Shown piece after piece: positions 1 through 10,963 of a stretch of 64,000 nt of DNA (positions are counted from its first letter, which is position 1; each line of letters starts with the position of its first letter). A program made the position numbers and the translations under genes. The stretch comes from Aquarana catesbeiana (lineage: Eukaryota; Chordata; Amphibia; Anura; Ranidae), in assembly GCF_042186555.1 (NCBI RefSeq), contig NC_133328.1, positions 355,660,250 through 355,724,249 on the forward strand, in the 5' to 3' direction. Under the pieces are notes generated by a model. The model did not search any database, was not told where the DNA came from, and was given only the letters and a program-made list of their open reading frames with translations.

Positions 1-2523
1 TGAACCTTAAAACACGCACCTTGTCTTTTCCTAAAATTTGGACAGCCTCAGGCGACATGACACAAAACCCCATCCACTTTATGAAATCCTTCCAAGACTT
101 CTACTCCAAACTGTACACAGAAGATTTAGCTCCCTGCCCTAATAAAATAGACATCTTTCTCTGAGACTTACCACTTCCTAAGATTATAGAAAGCCATAGG
201 GAACTCCCGGACAAACCCTTCTCCTCGGAAGAGGTCGTAGAGGTAATAAAATCGCTCAAACAGGGCTCCGCTCCGGGCCCAGATGGTTTTTCAGGTGGTT
301 TCATTACAAAAAATTTTGACCCTCTTTGGCCCCCTACAGTTTTTTAACTCCCTACAGGATTGAGCCCCTCTGGACAAAGACAGCCTTTATATCAGTAATC
401 CCGAAACCTGGGAAAGATACTTGCTTGGTCAGGAATTATCATCCTATCTCCCTTATAAATTATGACATCAAAATAATGATGAAAATCCTAGCAACCAGAA
501 TGTCTAGCTTTATTGTGAAGTATGTACACAAGGACCAGGTGGGCTTCATACCGGGGGGGGAGGCAGGGCCCTGATCAGGTTAGAAGGGCCATAGATATTA
601 TTTCCTTACTGAAAACCCACTGGGATGGAGGTACTCCCCAAAACGGCATGCTGATCTCAATTGAATTGCAGAAGGCTTTTGACTCTGTCGCTTGGCCCTA
701 CCTATTCGACATATTGGGAAGATGGGGTGTCGGTCCTAATTTCATAGGAATTATCCACTCTCTATATTCTACCCCCTGCGCACAAGTCAGGCTTATGGGT
801 CACTACCTTGAAAGCTTTAACATCCAGAAAGGCACTAGGCAGGGATGCCCCCTATCGCCGTTCATCTATGCAATTGCCATCAAAACTTTGGCCATAGCTA
901 TCAGATCAAACTCAGATATTAAGGGGGTTACCTGGGGCACCCAAGAACACAAATGCACGTTATTCGCCGACAATATGTTACTCTTCATAAAGTCCCCATT
1001 GATCTCTAATCCTATTCTGCTAAAAAAAATCCAAGAATCTTGGGCCTCAAAATCAATCCTTCAAAATCACTTACATTAAATATATCAATCCCTCAAACTT
1101 TACTAAACCAATTGAAACACAACCTCCCCTTTACCTGGGCCTTGAAATCAATACCATATTTAGGAATCACACTCCCGGATAATGTAATCAAACTTTATGC
1201 ATCTAACTATCCCCCGATGTTCCGGAGACTGGTCGAGGTGTGGTCTGTCCTGGCTTGGTAGGATAAATGCAGTAAAGATGACGTTGATGCCCCATATTAT
1301 TTACCTTTTCCACTCCCTCCTTATTCCTGTACCCAAAAAGGTGATTGCCAAATTCAATCTAAAATAGTGGGCTTTGTCTGGGGGAAGAAGGGTCACCGCT
1401 GGTCTAGAGATACTCTTTTCAGGCTCAAGAACCAAGGTGAGCTGGGACTCCCAAATGTTTGGTGGTACTATCAGGCAGGGCAACTAGCTCAGATCTCCGC
1501 AGTCTACTCCAAGAGAAACAAACCGGACTGGATTGCGCTAGAGAGACAGGCTGTCCCTCACCACACAATAGACTACCTCCTATGGTACCCCCCGAAGCAG
1601 AGGCCCCCCATCTTGGCTCCCACCCTTTCTCATTCTATGACACTGTGATATACTCCATAAACAGGCCACCCTAATTTCAAACTTAAAACCCCTAGCTCAT
1701 CTCTTCCATAACCAAAACTTTTAGCCGGAGATGAATATTCAAGCCTTTAAATGGTGGTTGGACAAGGGGTTATTCAGAATAGGCCACTTCTTCACCTCGT
1801 CAGGCCCTATCACACTGGGGTTTTGCCTCAGTAAACTGGAGATGCCTGACGCTAAAAAGTTCAGACTTTCCCAAATCAGGCATTTTCTTCACACCCTATG
1901 TGTAGACAAATCGGCCCCCCCAACCCCACTATCTATGAACATTGGTGCTCCAACCTCATAGATCAGAGAGGGGTCATTTCACTCATATATGCCTTGCTGG
2001 CACAAAATGCAATCTCACCCTCTTACACTCGAGCTTGGGAGTCCGACCTGGAACTTCACATGGACCCAGAAAAATGGTTTCTCTCCTTCCAACGCTCGTA
2101 TAATGAACATTGGACTAATTGAAGCAAATTTCAAGCTACTCATCAGATGGTATTATGTCCCCACTAGACTAGCGAAGATATATCCAGACGTTACACCCCT
2201 ATGTTTTAGAGGCTGTAATCAAAAAGGCTCCATGTATCACATTTGGTGGACATGTCCACGCATCAGAAGCTTCTGGAATAAATGATTCCATCTGGTGAGG
2301 AGAATCACGGGGATAGCAATCTCTCAGGACCGCACAATAGCTCTTCTGAATCACAGAATAGACAACACCCCCAAACACGCACAAACTTTGATTTTATTCA
2401 TGTTCCTGGGAGCCAACATTTCTTTGGTGGGGGCCTGGAAGAAGCCCAGGGTCTCAATTCAGGCGACAAAACACAAAATCTCCTGGATCATGACCCAAGA
2501 ACAAATGACAGCAACACTCTATA
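1..2523 (+). pseudogene. L1/Tx1-type LINE ORF2 remnant, reverse transcriptase region (5' end outside window)
   Basis: This is the decayed ORF2 of an L1-clade retrotransposon. Translated pieces in shifting frames follow the family order. Pre-RT residues (APGPDGF type) lie near 270-295. The RT finger and palm lie at 522-1079, with KAFDSVAW near 672-696, GTRQGCPLSPFIYAI near 832-870 and the active-site box as FADN at about 963-974, where the usual box is FADD. Thumb and downstream pieces run to about 2285, including a C-terminal Cys/His segment (C-x-H-x-x-W-x-x-C) near 2215-2262. Frameshifts and stops split it into at least eight pieces, so it cannot make an active protein. The frame is interrupted at 2523 by a MITE and resumes at 3621. 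Family assignment is firm; the subfamily is not resolved. Confidence 0.85.
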
Positions 2524-3620
2524 AAGCCTCGTACACACGATCAGATTGTTGGCCAACAAAACTGTGGACTTTTGACCGAAGGGCGTTGGCCCAAACTTGT
2601 CTTGCATACAAATGGCAAGGAATTGTCAGCCAACAAACACGAATGTACACGAGTGTACTGACGAACTACGTGGTTTTTCAGCTCTTTAGCGCCACCCTTT
2701 GGTTTCCTTCTGCTAATTTCGTGTTAGTAGAAGTTTGGTGAGTGTTGATTTGTGCTTTTCATTTCATGCTTTTCATTTCCGCTTTTCAGTTCTTGCTTTT
2801 CAGTTCGTTTCTGAACGGCCGTTCGTCAACCAGACATGTTGTGGAGTCGGAGGAGATAACGTGTTATTTATTATTGGCCTTGGAGTTGGTATATTTTCTA
2901 TTTTTTGGATGCATAGAATGCACTTTTTGGTTAAGTTCTATTGGCAGATAGCATGTCTAATTTTATTTGTTTAGTTTTTTTAATGCACAATAAAAAAATT
3001 GTGTAGAATAATACTTGGCTATGTGTTTTACTTCAAATGACAGTTTGGGAGTAGGCAGTTATATTAAAAAAAATACAATGTAAAATTGACAAGGGACAAC
3101 AACATAGTTGTATCTTTGATCTTAAAAACTACGGGATATTGGTGCTGTGGTAACTTGCGCCAAAAAAAAGTATAATAATATTATTCTTGAGATCACTAGA
3201 AAAAAAAAAGCCTTTGAAAATTTGTTTGCAATAACTTCATCAGTATCACCAGCAAAGCAGCTTCATTATTATCCCATTAAAGAAGAAGAGAATGTGCACT
3301 GCATTTCGAGATTTCATAATTTGCCACGTCACAAATGTTAATTTTCCATTACGAACGCTAGTTTACAAGACCGACCACTTCTGGTTCGTCCTTGCTTCTG
3401 AGCATGCGTGTTTGTACTTTGGACGGACTTGTGTACACGCGCTCGGAGAATCCGACAACAGACATTTGTCCGTGAAAAATGTAAAAATCTGCTATCCAAC
3501 ATTTGTCCGCGGAAAATCCAACAACAATTGTCCGATGGAGCATACACATGGTCGGATTTACTGCCAACAGCCTGTCATCACACATTTCCCGTGGAAAATC
3601 TGATCGTGTGTATGAGGCTT
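2524..3620. mobile_element. Non-autonomous PIF/Harbinger-type element inserted in L1
   Basis: A 1097-bp element with matching inverted ends: AAGCCTCGTACACACGATC on the left and its complement, with one mismatch, on the right. TA flanks each side (2522-2523 and 3621-3622). Its first 250 bp and last 600 bp resemble the two ends of the large Harbinger element at 16098-26112, for example the CACCCTTTGG...GTTAGTA segment near 2690-2735 and the GGACAACAACA segment near 3095-3105. It therefore looks like an internally deleted relative with no coding capacity. Removing it restores the L1 frame exactly. Confidence 0.8.
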
Positions 3621-4355
3621 TAGAGTTTGGAAATTCAAGGCCATTTGGGAACCTTGGGCGTTGTATACCAAGGTCCCTCTCTACACAGGCCATATTCCTC
3701 CCTAAAAAAAAATTCTACTGGATGTCTCCTTCTACTTCCCTCTCTACTCTCCCTTCTATATGCTCACTCTGCGCCTATTACTCTCTCATCTACTCTTCCT
3801 ACCCCACATGATCCTGTCGAGTTTGGACATTAAGGGATTATCAGATTTTATTAACAGTACATATAGTTATACTTTGACATATTACTGAAGATGCCCAAGG
3901 GACGCATCGTTATCCCAACACAAGGAATAAAAGTTCCTCAGGGAACCAGGGTAGTGTGATACACCTCTGTTTATAAGAAGGGGGGGTGTCAAGATGCCTA
4001 TACGGCCCAGGGTGAGCCATGCGGGCCACAGCATGATCCCTTTGGGGTGACCTGCAAGGCCCTCTGGGACTGCTTAGGTTTGGGAACGTCTTCGCTGCCC
4101 TCCCTAGAACCATCCCTCTATACTTCAATCCCTAGATCATTGAGATTTTCTTGCATTTTCTCTATGGGGATGCTCCATGTGCATCTATTTTGACAAATAT
4201 ACTGAAACAGATAACACTCTGTTCATTTTAAGCATATAGTGTTGACTGTACATTCTGTATGCATATGTCCTTTCTGATTGGCCACGTTGGCCCTAGTTCT
4301 GAGCTAATATCTGTATTGTTATCTTATGTACCTTTATTAAAAAAATCTAAAAAAA
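3621..4355 (+). mobile_element. L1 3' part: end of ORF2 and 3' UTR
   Basis: This continues the L1 of 1-2523. After the MITE the frame reads R-V-W-K-F-K-A-I-W-E-P-W and stops with TAA at 3703-3705, which is a typical L1 ORF2 C-terminus. About 650 bp of 3' UTR follow, ending in an A-rich tail with TTATTAAAAAAATC near 4336-4360. Confidence 0.75.
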
Positions 4356-4402
4356 AACACATTGAAACAGAAAATTGAAAAGTTCCTTGAAATATATTGC
4401 CT

Positions 4403-4419
4403 GGGGGGGGGGGGGGGGG
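4403..4419. repeat. 17-nt poly-G run
   Basis: An uninterrupted run of 17 G directly before the left end of the foldback element. Length may be affected by sequencing error. Confidence 0.8.
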
Positions 4420-5896
4420 TAGACATGTGCAGAATGGAAAAATGTGTTTTGTTTCAGATAGATTTGTTATGTTACTAATTTTGTTCCGTTGTCGAATTTG
4501 TTTAGTTTGGTTTCGGAATTCTTCTAGTTTTGTTTAGTTTTTGTTAAATTTTGTTTCGTTTTCATTAAAATTTGTTTCATTTATTAATTTTCTAACGAAT
4601 TACAACTTTTCAGAAAGATTAGAAATCTGATTGGTTGCAAAACGATCCACCGATTCAAGTTCTTTGTGAAGAAATAGCTGGTTGTTAAGCAGCGGGACGG
4701 GAAGCCAACCACCCGCATCCTTAACAACCATGAGTCATCATCTGCCAGCGGGCTTCCCCACTGACAGATGAATGTAAGGGTAAAGAATGCCGTCAATTTC
4801 CGGCAATAGTAAAATGTTTTAAAAAAAAGCGTAGGGTCCCCCCCAAAATTCATGCCAGACTTTTATCCGAGCATGCAGCCTGACAGGTCAGAAAAGGAGG
4901 GGGTTCGAGGGAGCATCCCTCCCCTCCTGAACCATACCAGGCCACATGCCCTCAACATGGGGGGGTTCTTTGGGGGTGGGCTCTGCCCCCCCACCTCAAA
5001 GCACCTTGTCCCCATGTTGATGGGGACAAGGGTCTCTTCTCAACAACCCTGAGCTGTGGTTGTGGGGGTCTGCAGAAAGAGGGCTTATCAGAATCTGGAA
5101 GCCTCCTTTTACAAGGGGGCCCCCAGATACCCCCCATATGAAAAGTACCCCTACCCATTTACCAAAAAAGTGTCAAAAAGTAAAAACTACAAGAAACTAT
5201 TTTTGACAAGTCCTTTATTAAAAGAATAGTGTCCCTTAATGTAGATCCATCTTCAATTACGATTCCCGCCGGACCCAAAAAATAGAGAATGCAAAAAACG
5301 CTCCGCCTCCTTTTTGACACATTTTTGGTGAATGGGTAGGGGTACGATGTACTAGATACCCATTCACATACAGGGGGGGATCTGGGGGCTCCCTTGTAAA
5401 AGGCAGATTCCGATAAGCTCCCCACTCGCAGACCCCGAAAACCATAGCCCAGGTTTGTCAGGAAGAGGCCCTTGCCCCAAAGCACCCACCCCCCCATGTT
5501 GAGGGCATGTGGCCTGGTATGGTTCAGGAGGGAGGGTGCTTGCTCGTTTCCCCACCCCTTTTCTGCTGGACTGCATGCTCAGATAAAGGTCTGGTATGAA
5601 TTTAGTGGGGGATCCTATGCCTTTTTTTTATAAATGGCGTGGTATGGACTGGGGGGGGGCTGCGCCGTTTTTTTTCAACATTTTTCTATTGCCAGGCAAT
5701 TGCCAGCATTCTTTATCTTTACATTCATCTGTCAGCGGGGTAGCCCAGAAAACAAATAATGACTCATGGTTGTTAAGGAATCGGTTACTATTCATTACTA
5801 TTTCACTCGGAGATTTGGAAACATCCGAATCTCCGAATAACCAAAAATGTGTCCAAATTTTAATTTGGACCGAAACAAATTGCAAATATCTACTGG
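4420..5896. mobile_element. hAT-like foldback (long inverted repeat) element, type A
   Basis: A snapback element. A left arm of about 490 bp (about 4730-5215) and a right arm (about 5275-5765) are imperfect inverted copies around a short centre. Both carry the CACATGCCCTCAACATGG and GACAGATGAATGTA-type blocks in opposite senses. The left terminus begins TAGACATGTGCAG. The right terminus looks truncated, because no clean complement of the left end is present. The arms are homologous to the core of the foldback at 23186-25886, although the termini differ. No transposase frame is present. hAT assignment rests on family resemblance; I found no target duplication here. Confidence 0.6.
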
Positions 5897-6187
5897 GGGG
5901 GTCCCAGTGTATAGAACCTGCTGCAGCAACAATGAAGCCAAAAAAATGACATTTTCCCTGCAAGCTTTCTTTATTTTATAAACAACGGCTTGGGGAGCCA
6001 GTCTGTATGATGAGGCTACAGTTTAGTGCACTCGGAACAAGATTAGAGATTTTTGGGATAAATTCTGGTGTCTCTTTTGCAGACTTTGGATAGAGGTAAC
6101 AGGTGCAGAAAATTGGGCTTTGGGTATTGGTGGTGCCTTCACACCGTAACCCTATAGAGGTTCTGTTGATGAATCAAGTAATGCCTG
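5897..6187. other. Unassigned stretch
   Basis: No convincing gene or repeat structure was recognised here. Confidence 0.4.
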
Positions 6188-6604
6188 TGCATCGTAAAGG
6201 GTAAGTGACTGATGCTGTGTTCATATAACCCCATGCATGATGCTGGGGATATGGCAGGAGTAGTTGTGGACAAGGAGGCAGAATGAACCGCTCTGACAGC
6301 TGCGGTGGACTGCACACTAGTCTCTGCTTGGGTGATAGCGGATGAGGAAGATGAGGATGGTTTAGTAAGCCGACTGGCTTACTAAACCATCCTCATCCTC
6401 CTCATCCTCTACCCTAACCTCCTCTGCATGCTGTGGCTGGATAGCACAGGCAACATCACACAACAGAGGAAATGATGCCTTGCCTGAGGACAGACCATGT
6501 CCACCTTTGCCTGTGGACATAGGCGCTGCTGGCCCCCTCACAGTGCCATGGGGACATCTGCCTCCCCTTGTTGACTTCCCAGACATGATGAGGGGGTTAT
6601 TAAC
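6188..6604 (-). pseudogene. hAT-type ORF 5' fragment (Gly/Arg/Ser-rich N-terminus and acidic stretch)
   Basis: The - strand has a start at about 6585 (MSGKSTRGGRCP...) leading to an acidic segment (VEDEEDEDGLVS) and then a stop inside a near-perfect hairpin (6341-6406). I read it as the beginning of the coding region of a hAT element running right to left. Upstream of it, beyond an inserted LTR, lies the same tandem-repeat leader (7918-8985) that follows the TATA box of the + strand hAT end at 9723-10336. No zinc finger or catalytic domain remains, so the function is inferred from context only. Confidence 0.45.
6341..6406. repeat. Near-perfect 31-bp hairpin
   Basis: Arms 6341-6371 and 6376-6406 match at 30 of 31 positions around the loop GACT. 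Read from either strand, both arms encode the same acidic stretch (DEEDEDGLVS). This is therefore an inverted duplication inside the hAT ORF fragment. Confidence 0.85.
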
Positions 6605-7913
6605 TGTAGCACCCTGATATTTATTCAGGGCTGCTGTTAAATTGAATTGCCAGGTGATAGTTGCCTTGGCCAATTATTAGGAGATCAACTGATTTCCCCA
6701 ACTAAATTCTGGAGTTGCTGCACTTCTCTCTTCTGTCACTAGGTGGCCAGGTATCTGGTTACATTGGAAAGACAAGGGCATAGCAAGGACAGATTATGAA
6801 TGAATTTGGTGTCTCAGCCAATGGACAGGGATTTTCTTGGGTCCCTTAGCTTGATGGAAGAGCCTATTTATTTGGTTGGAGTCATGTGATCAGGGTTCTG
6901 TGCCACCTGGATGGCTGTCTGGGTGGATGTGTGTTATGCTACCTCCGGCTGCTAGGCCATAAGCCTTGGACCTATCCCAGAGACATCTGGCTCCTAGGCT
7001 GTCTGAGGGCCTATCCAGAAGCAGGAGAGCAGCGTAGGGTTGGGACTGCGGGCTTGTAGTCCAACCAGAAGTAACGGTTCAGCCGGCTGGGGAACCAGTT
7101 GCTGTCGGAGGTAGAGGGGAAGCTGTCGCCACTAAGGGACCATCCACCTTGTTACTAGAGGCCACTGTGAGAAAGCTGAGGCCAGTACCAGGGCAGACTT
7201 CTTGCCAGCCAGGGACGGAGAAGAAGTGGGAAAACTTCAGCAAGTCCCATGTCAGGGACCCAGTGCGACAGAAGAGGTGATGCTTGTGGAGCATCAGTGA
7301 GTGCCAAGCCAGGGACCTAACGTGTCACCGGTGGTGAAGCTTGAGGAGTATTTGTGAGTATCAGTGACCCAGCAAGGAAGCGGGGGTGACGCTAGAGGAC
7401 GATACTGAGTGCTAAAGTAGAAGAGCTCAGGGGATCCAGTGGCTAACTGGCTATTGGATCTGAAGTCTAATGAGAGAGACTAGGAGCTCGTTGAGTGAAG
7501 ACCCACAGTGAGTAAATGTGGGGTAAGGAGAACTGTTCGTGTTGCAAATAGTTGAATAACATTACCGTTAGTACCAGCTACAAGATTTTTGCCATAGGAG
7601 ACAGCGGTCCTACCTATAAAGAAGTGGTGTCCGGCTGGAGGCCTTCACCTGTATAGCTGTCTGCCTATAGAAGTGTCAGGGTCTGCTAATTAACATTGCA
7701 TCTACCTAAGGGTGTCCTGGCCCTAACCCTCTCTCCCCCAGTTCTGTTTAAGAGACAATAAATCTCTCTGCATTCTAAAAGTGTCTGGCGCCCACCGTTT
7801 CATCTTGCATTACACCCACTATGCCTTGTAGCCCACTCTACACAGAAGGATGTCAGCTGTCCCTGACTCTGGAAGTCACCATTAGGCCTAAAGGTGCCCG
7901 GGACTTTGCTACA
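6605..7913 (+). mobile_element. Solo LTR (1309 bp), copy 1
   Basis: It begins TGTAGCACC and ends TTTGCTACA, giving a 7-bp terminal inverted repeat TGTAGCA/TGCTACA. It is flanked by the 4-bp duplication TAAC (6601-6604 and 7914-7917). A polyadenylation signal-like AATAAA lies near 7756-7761. The end block GTCACCATTAGGC (about 7874-7887) is shared with the second LTR at 46844-48069. No internal retroelement genes flank it, so it is a recombinational solo LTR. Ty3/Gypsy versus endogenous-retrovirus origin cannot be decided from the LTR alone. Confidence 0.75.
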
Positions 7914-7917
7914 TAAC

Positions 7918-8985
7918 AAAATGTAATAAAGATGTGGAAATGTGTATGTGGATGCACTTTAATCAATAGAAAGTGGTGTTTGGTGCACTTTAACTTGAGA
8001 ACTCACTGCACATACACACTCCACTAACGTTACAATATACTGCAGTTAAACTGCACTGACGCAATGCAATATACTGCGGTAAACGTGCACTAACGCACTG
8101 AAATATACTGTGTTAAATGTGCACTAATGCACTGAAATATACTGCACTAAAATATATTGCACTAAAGGAGCACTAACGCACTGAAATACACTGCACTTAA
8201 ATACACTGAGTTAAACGCGCATCAACGCACTGAAATATACTGCACTGAAATATACTACGTTAAATGTGCACTAACGCACTGCAATATAATGCATTAAACG
8301 TGCACCAACGCACTGAAATGTACTGTGTTAAATGTGCACTAACACACTGCAATATACTGCGGAAAACAGGCACCAATGCATTGAAAAATACTGCAACAAA
8401 TGTGCACTAACATACTGCGGTAAATGTGCAATAACGCACTGAAATATACTGTGTTAAACGTGCACTAACTCACTGCAATATACTGTCTTAAACATGCACC
8501 AACACACTGAAATATACTGCGTTAAACGTGCAATAACGCACTGCAATATACTGCGCTAAACACGCAATAATGCACTGAGATATACTGCTTTAAATGTGCA
8601 CTAACGCACTGCAATATACTGCGGTAAACATGCACCAACACACTGAAATATACTGCGTTAAACATGCACTAACGCACTGAAATATACTGCACTGAAAAAT
8701 ACCATGTTAAACGTGCACTAATGCACTGCAATGTACTGCATTAACAGTGCACCAATGCACAGAAATATACTGCGTAAAACGTTCAGCAACACACTGCAAT
8801 ATACTATGGTAAACATGCACCAATGCACTGGAGTACACTGCGGTAAACGTGCACTATTGCACTGCAATATACTGCGGTAAACGTGCAATAACACACTGAA
8901 GTATACTGCATTAAATGTGCACTAACGCACTGCAATAAACTGTGGTAAACATGCAATAACGCACTGAAGCAAAGCCTGTTGTGTT
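7918..8985 (-). repeat. Expanded minisatellite, leader of a - strand hAT
   Basis: About 30 tandem units of roughly 33-35 bp run from about 8030 to 8970. Their core on the + strand is CACTGAAATATACTGC followed by TTAAACGTGCACTAACG, with variants. The complement of this unit follows the TATA box of the hAT end at 9723-10336. The array is therefore best read as the expanded 5' leader of the - strand hAT whose ORF starts near 6585. Confidence 0.8.
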
Positions 8986-9722
8986 ATTGGTAATGATAAA
9001 GGGATGCCAATATCAGTTGCTATAGCATTTGCATCTGTCCCTTCTCATGCCAATATACAAGCTGTTTTAAGAACTAAGTCCAAGTTTGTGTACAGCATTC
9101 TGCCAAGAATGTCATATCTTTCTTACCAGACTGTCTCAGTGCATTTTTTAGCAGTGTTTCTCTTTTTACAACGCAGGGACTGATAATTTAGTTATAGCAG
9201 ACCTGTCATCCCACTCTGTATTCAGCATGTATAAAGTGCATGTAGGAAGTATAAAGTGAATGCAGGAAGTGAGTAGAACCAGCAGCCAGGCAAGACTCTG
9301 CTTTGAAGTTTGCTAACATTGTTGTAATAAATATAACTTGCCACAAGAGTTTAAAAAAAAAAAAAAAAAAACACAATTTGAATTGCATAGGTAACTGGCC
9401 ACACACATTACAATATGATTATATGATTTCCTTTAGATTCATAGACAATATAATGCAAACAGGTTGCACTTAATCCAATTTTGTGGACATTTTTTGTTTT
9501 TTTGTTTTCTTTTTGCTGCAGGCCAGTTGTTTAATTGCTATTCAGTGTGTCCAGTTTAGTCACTCTACATAGCAAATCAGACTTAAGCCTGATACCCACA
9601 AGTATTTTTTTTCGTTCAACCCAGCCAGGCTGAACAAAAAAAACTGACAGCTCAGGAGGAGTTGCTGTACTATCTGATGTTAGTACAATTGATCTCCCCT
9701 GTTGTGCTCTTGTTTCCTGACA
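8986..9722. other. Unassigned stretch between inverted hAT copies
   Basis: No gene seen. It holds a 20-nt A-run (9351-9370) and AT-rich sequence. Confidence 0.4.
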
Positions 9723-10336
9723 TAGTGTTGGGCAAACGGTTCAGCCCGAGCATGAGTTCGGGCCTAACATTTGCTCTTTGCCCGTTTGACCATTTGTTTG
9801 GCCCGCCGAATGACCACAATGTATTGCGCTGCCGCACAGTGCATTGGAAGCCCTGATTGGCTGAAGCAATGAAAGCTTTGCCAAATCAGGGCACATAGCA
9901 CTACCAGAGCCATGATTGGACACTCTCATGATGACTCTATCCAATCATGGCTCATTGCTCTTAGTCCCAACCCACACTATAAAAATATTCTTCCCATAGC
10001 AGCCATTTGCAGTGTGACATTGGCGTGGAGAGAGATAGAACAGGGCTCTGTTCAGTGCTACTAGCGAAGTAGTGTGCTATAGTGTGCTACTATGATTCTA
10101 TTGTGAGTGTAAAGCATTCATTTAGTGTGAATCTAGTGATAGTGCAGCGTGCGTGTAGTGCCATCATTAATTTTTACTTTAGAGTCAGTTTAACGCAGTA
10201 TATTTCAGTGTGTTATTGCATGTTTACCGCGGTATATTGCAGTGCGTTGGTGCGCGTTTACTGTAGAATGTTGCAGTGCGTTATTGCACATTTACCGCAG
10301 TATTTGCAGTGTGTTAGTGCACCTTTAATGCAGTTG
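9723..10336 (+). mobile_element. hAT 5' end with promoter and minisatellite leader
   Basis: It begins TAGTGTTGGGCAAACGG, the style of the other hAT ends in this window (13546, 23186). A promoter-like block follows: a 14-bp perfect inverted repeat GAGCCATGATTGGA (9907-9920) / complement (9940-9953) that contains CCAAT boxes, then TATAAAAA at 9978-9985. The leader then enters four or five copies of the 33-bp unit seen in complement at 7918-8985. The element stops at the Tc1 remnant at about 10337, and no transposase is left. Confidence 0.65.
9978..9985 (+). promoter_or_regulatory. TATA box of hAT 5' region
   Basis: TATAAAAA lies 25-75 bp downstream of paired CCAAT/ATTGG boxes and upstream of a G/T-rich leader. 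This is a core promoter layout by pattern only. Confidence 0.45.
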
Positions 10337-10963
10337 AGGGAACCATGAATGTCAACATGTACTGTGACATACTGAAGTAGAGCATGGTCCCCTCCCTTCA
10401 GGGACTGGGCAGTATTTCAACATGATAACGACCCCAAACACATCTCCAAGATGACCACTGCCTTGTTAAAGAAGCTGAGGGTAAAGGTGATGGACTGGCC
10501 AAGCATGTCTCCAGACCTAAACCCTATCGAGCATCTGTGGGGCATCCTCAAACGGAAGGTGGAAGAGCGCAAGGTCTTTAACATCCACCAGCTCCGTGAT
10601 GTCATCATGGAGGAGTGGAAGAGGACTCCAGTGGCAACCTGTGAAGCTCTGGTGAACTCCATGCCTAAGTGGGTTAAGGTAGTGCTGGAAAATAATGGTG
10701 GCCACACAAAATATTGACACTTTGGGCCCAATTTGGACACTTTCACTTACGGGTGTACTCACTTTTGTTGCCAGCGGTTTAGACATTAATGGCTGTGTGT
10801 TGAGTTATTTTGAGGGGACAGCAAATTTACACTGTTATACAAGTTGTACACTCACTACTTCACATTGTAGCAAAGTGTCATTTCTTCAGTGTTGTCACAT
10901 GAAAAGCTATAATAAAATATTTACAAAAATATGAGAGGTGTACTCACTTTTGTGAGACACTGT
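10337..10963 (+). pseudogene. Tc1/mariner transposase C-terminal remnant with 3' inverted repeat
   Basis: The sequence encodes the last third of a Tc1-like DDE transposase. From about 10415 the frame reads F-Q-H-D-N-D-P-K-H-I-S-K (second catalytic Asp), continuing through S-P-D-L-N-P-I-E-H-L-W-G, which holds the third acidic residue, to TGA at 10715-10717. Upstream residues (Y-C-D-I-L-K-stop-S-M) lie in another frame, so there is at least one stop and one frameshift. The N-terminal DNA-binding domain and first catalytic Asp are absent. The 3' UTR ends in a Tc1-type terminal repeat (GTACTCACTTTTGTGAGACA) at about 10940-10963, followed by TA. The 5' half is deleted, so it is inactive. Confidence 0.85.

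Noticed and set aside
7918..8985. Regular repeat that could suggest a CRISPR array
   Set aside because: Units are head-to-tail without unique spacers, the context is eukaryotic, and there are no cas genes. It is a minisatellite leader of a hAT.
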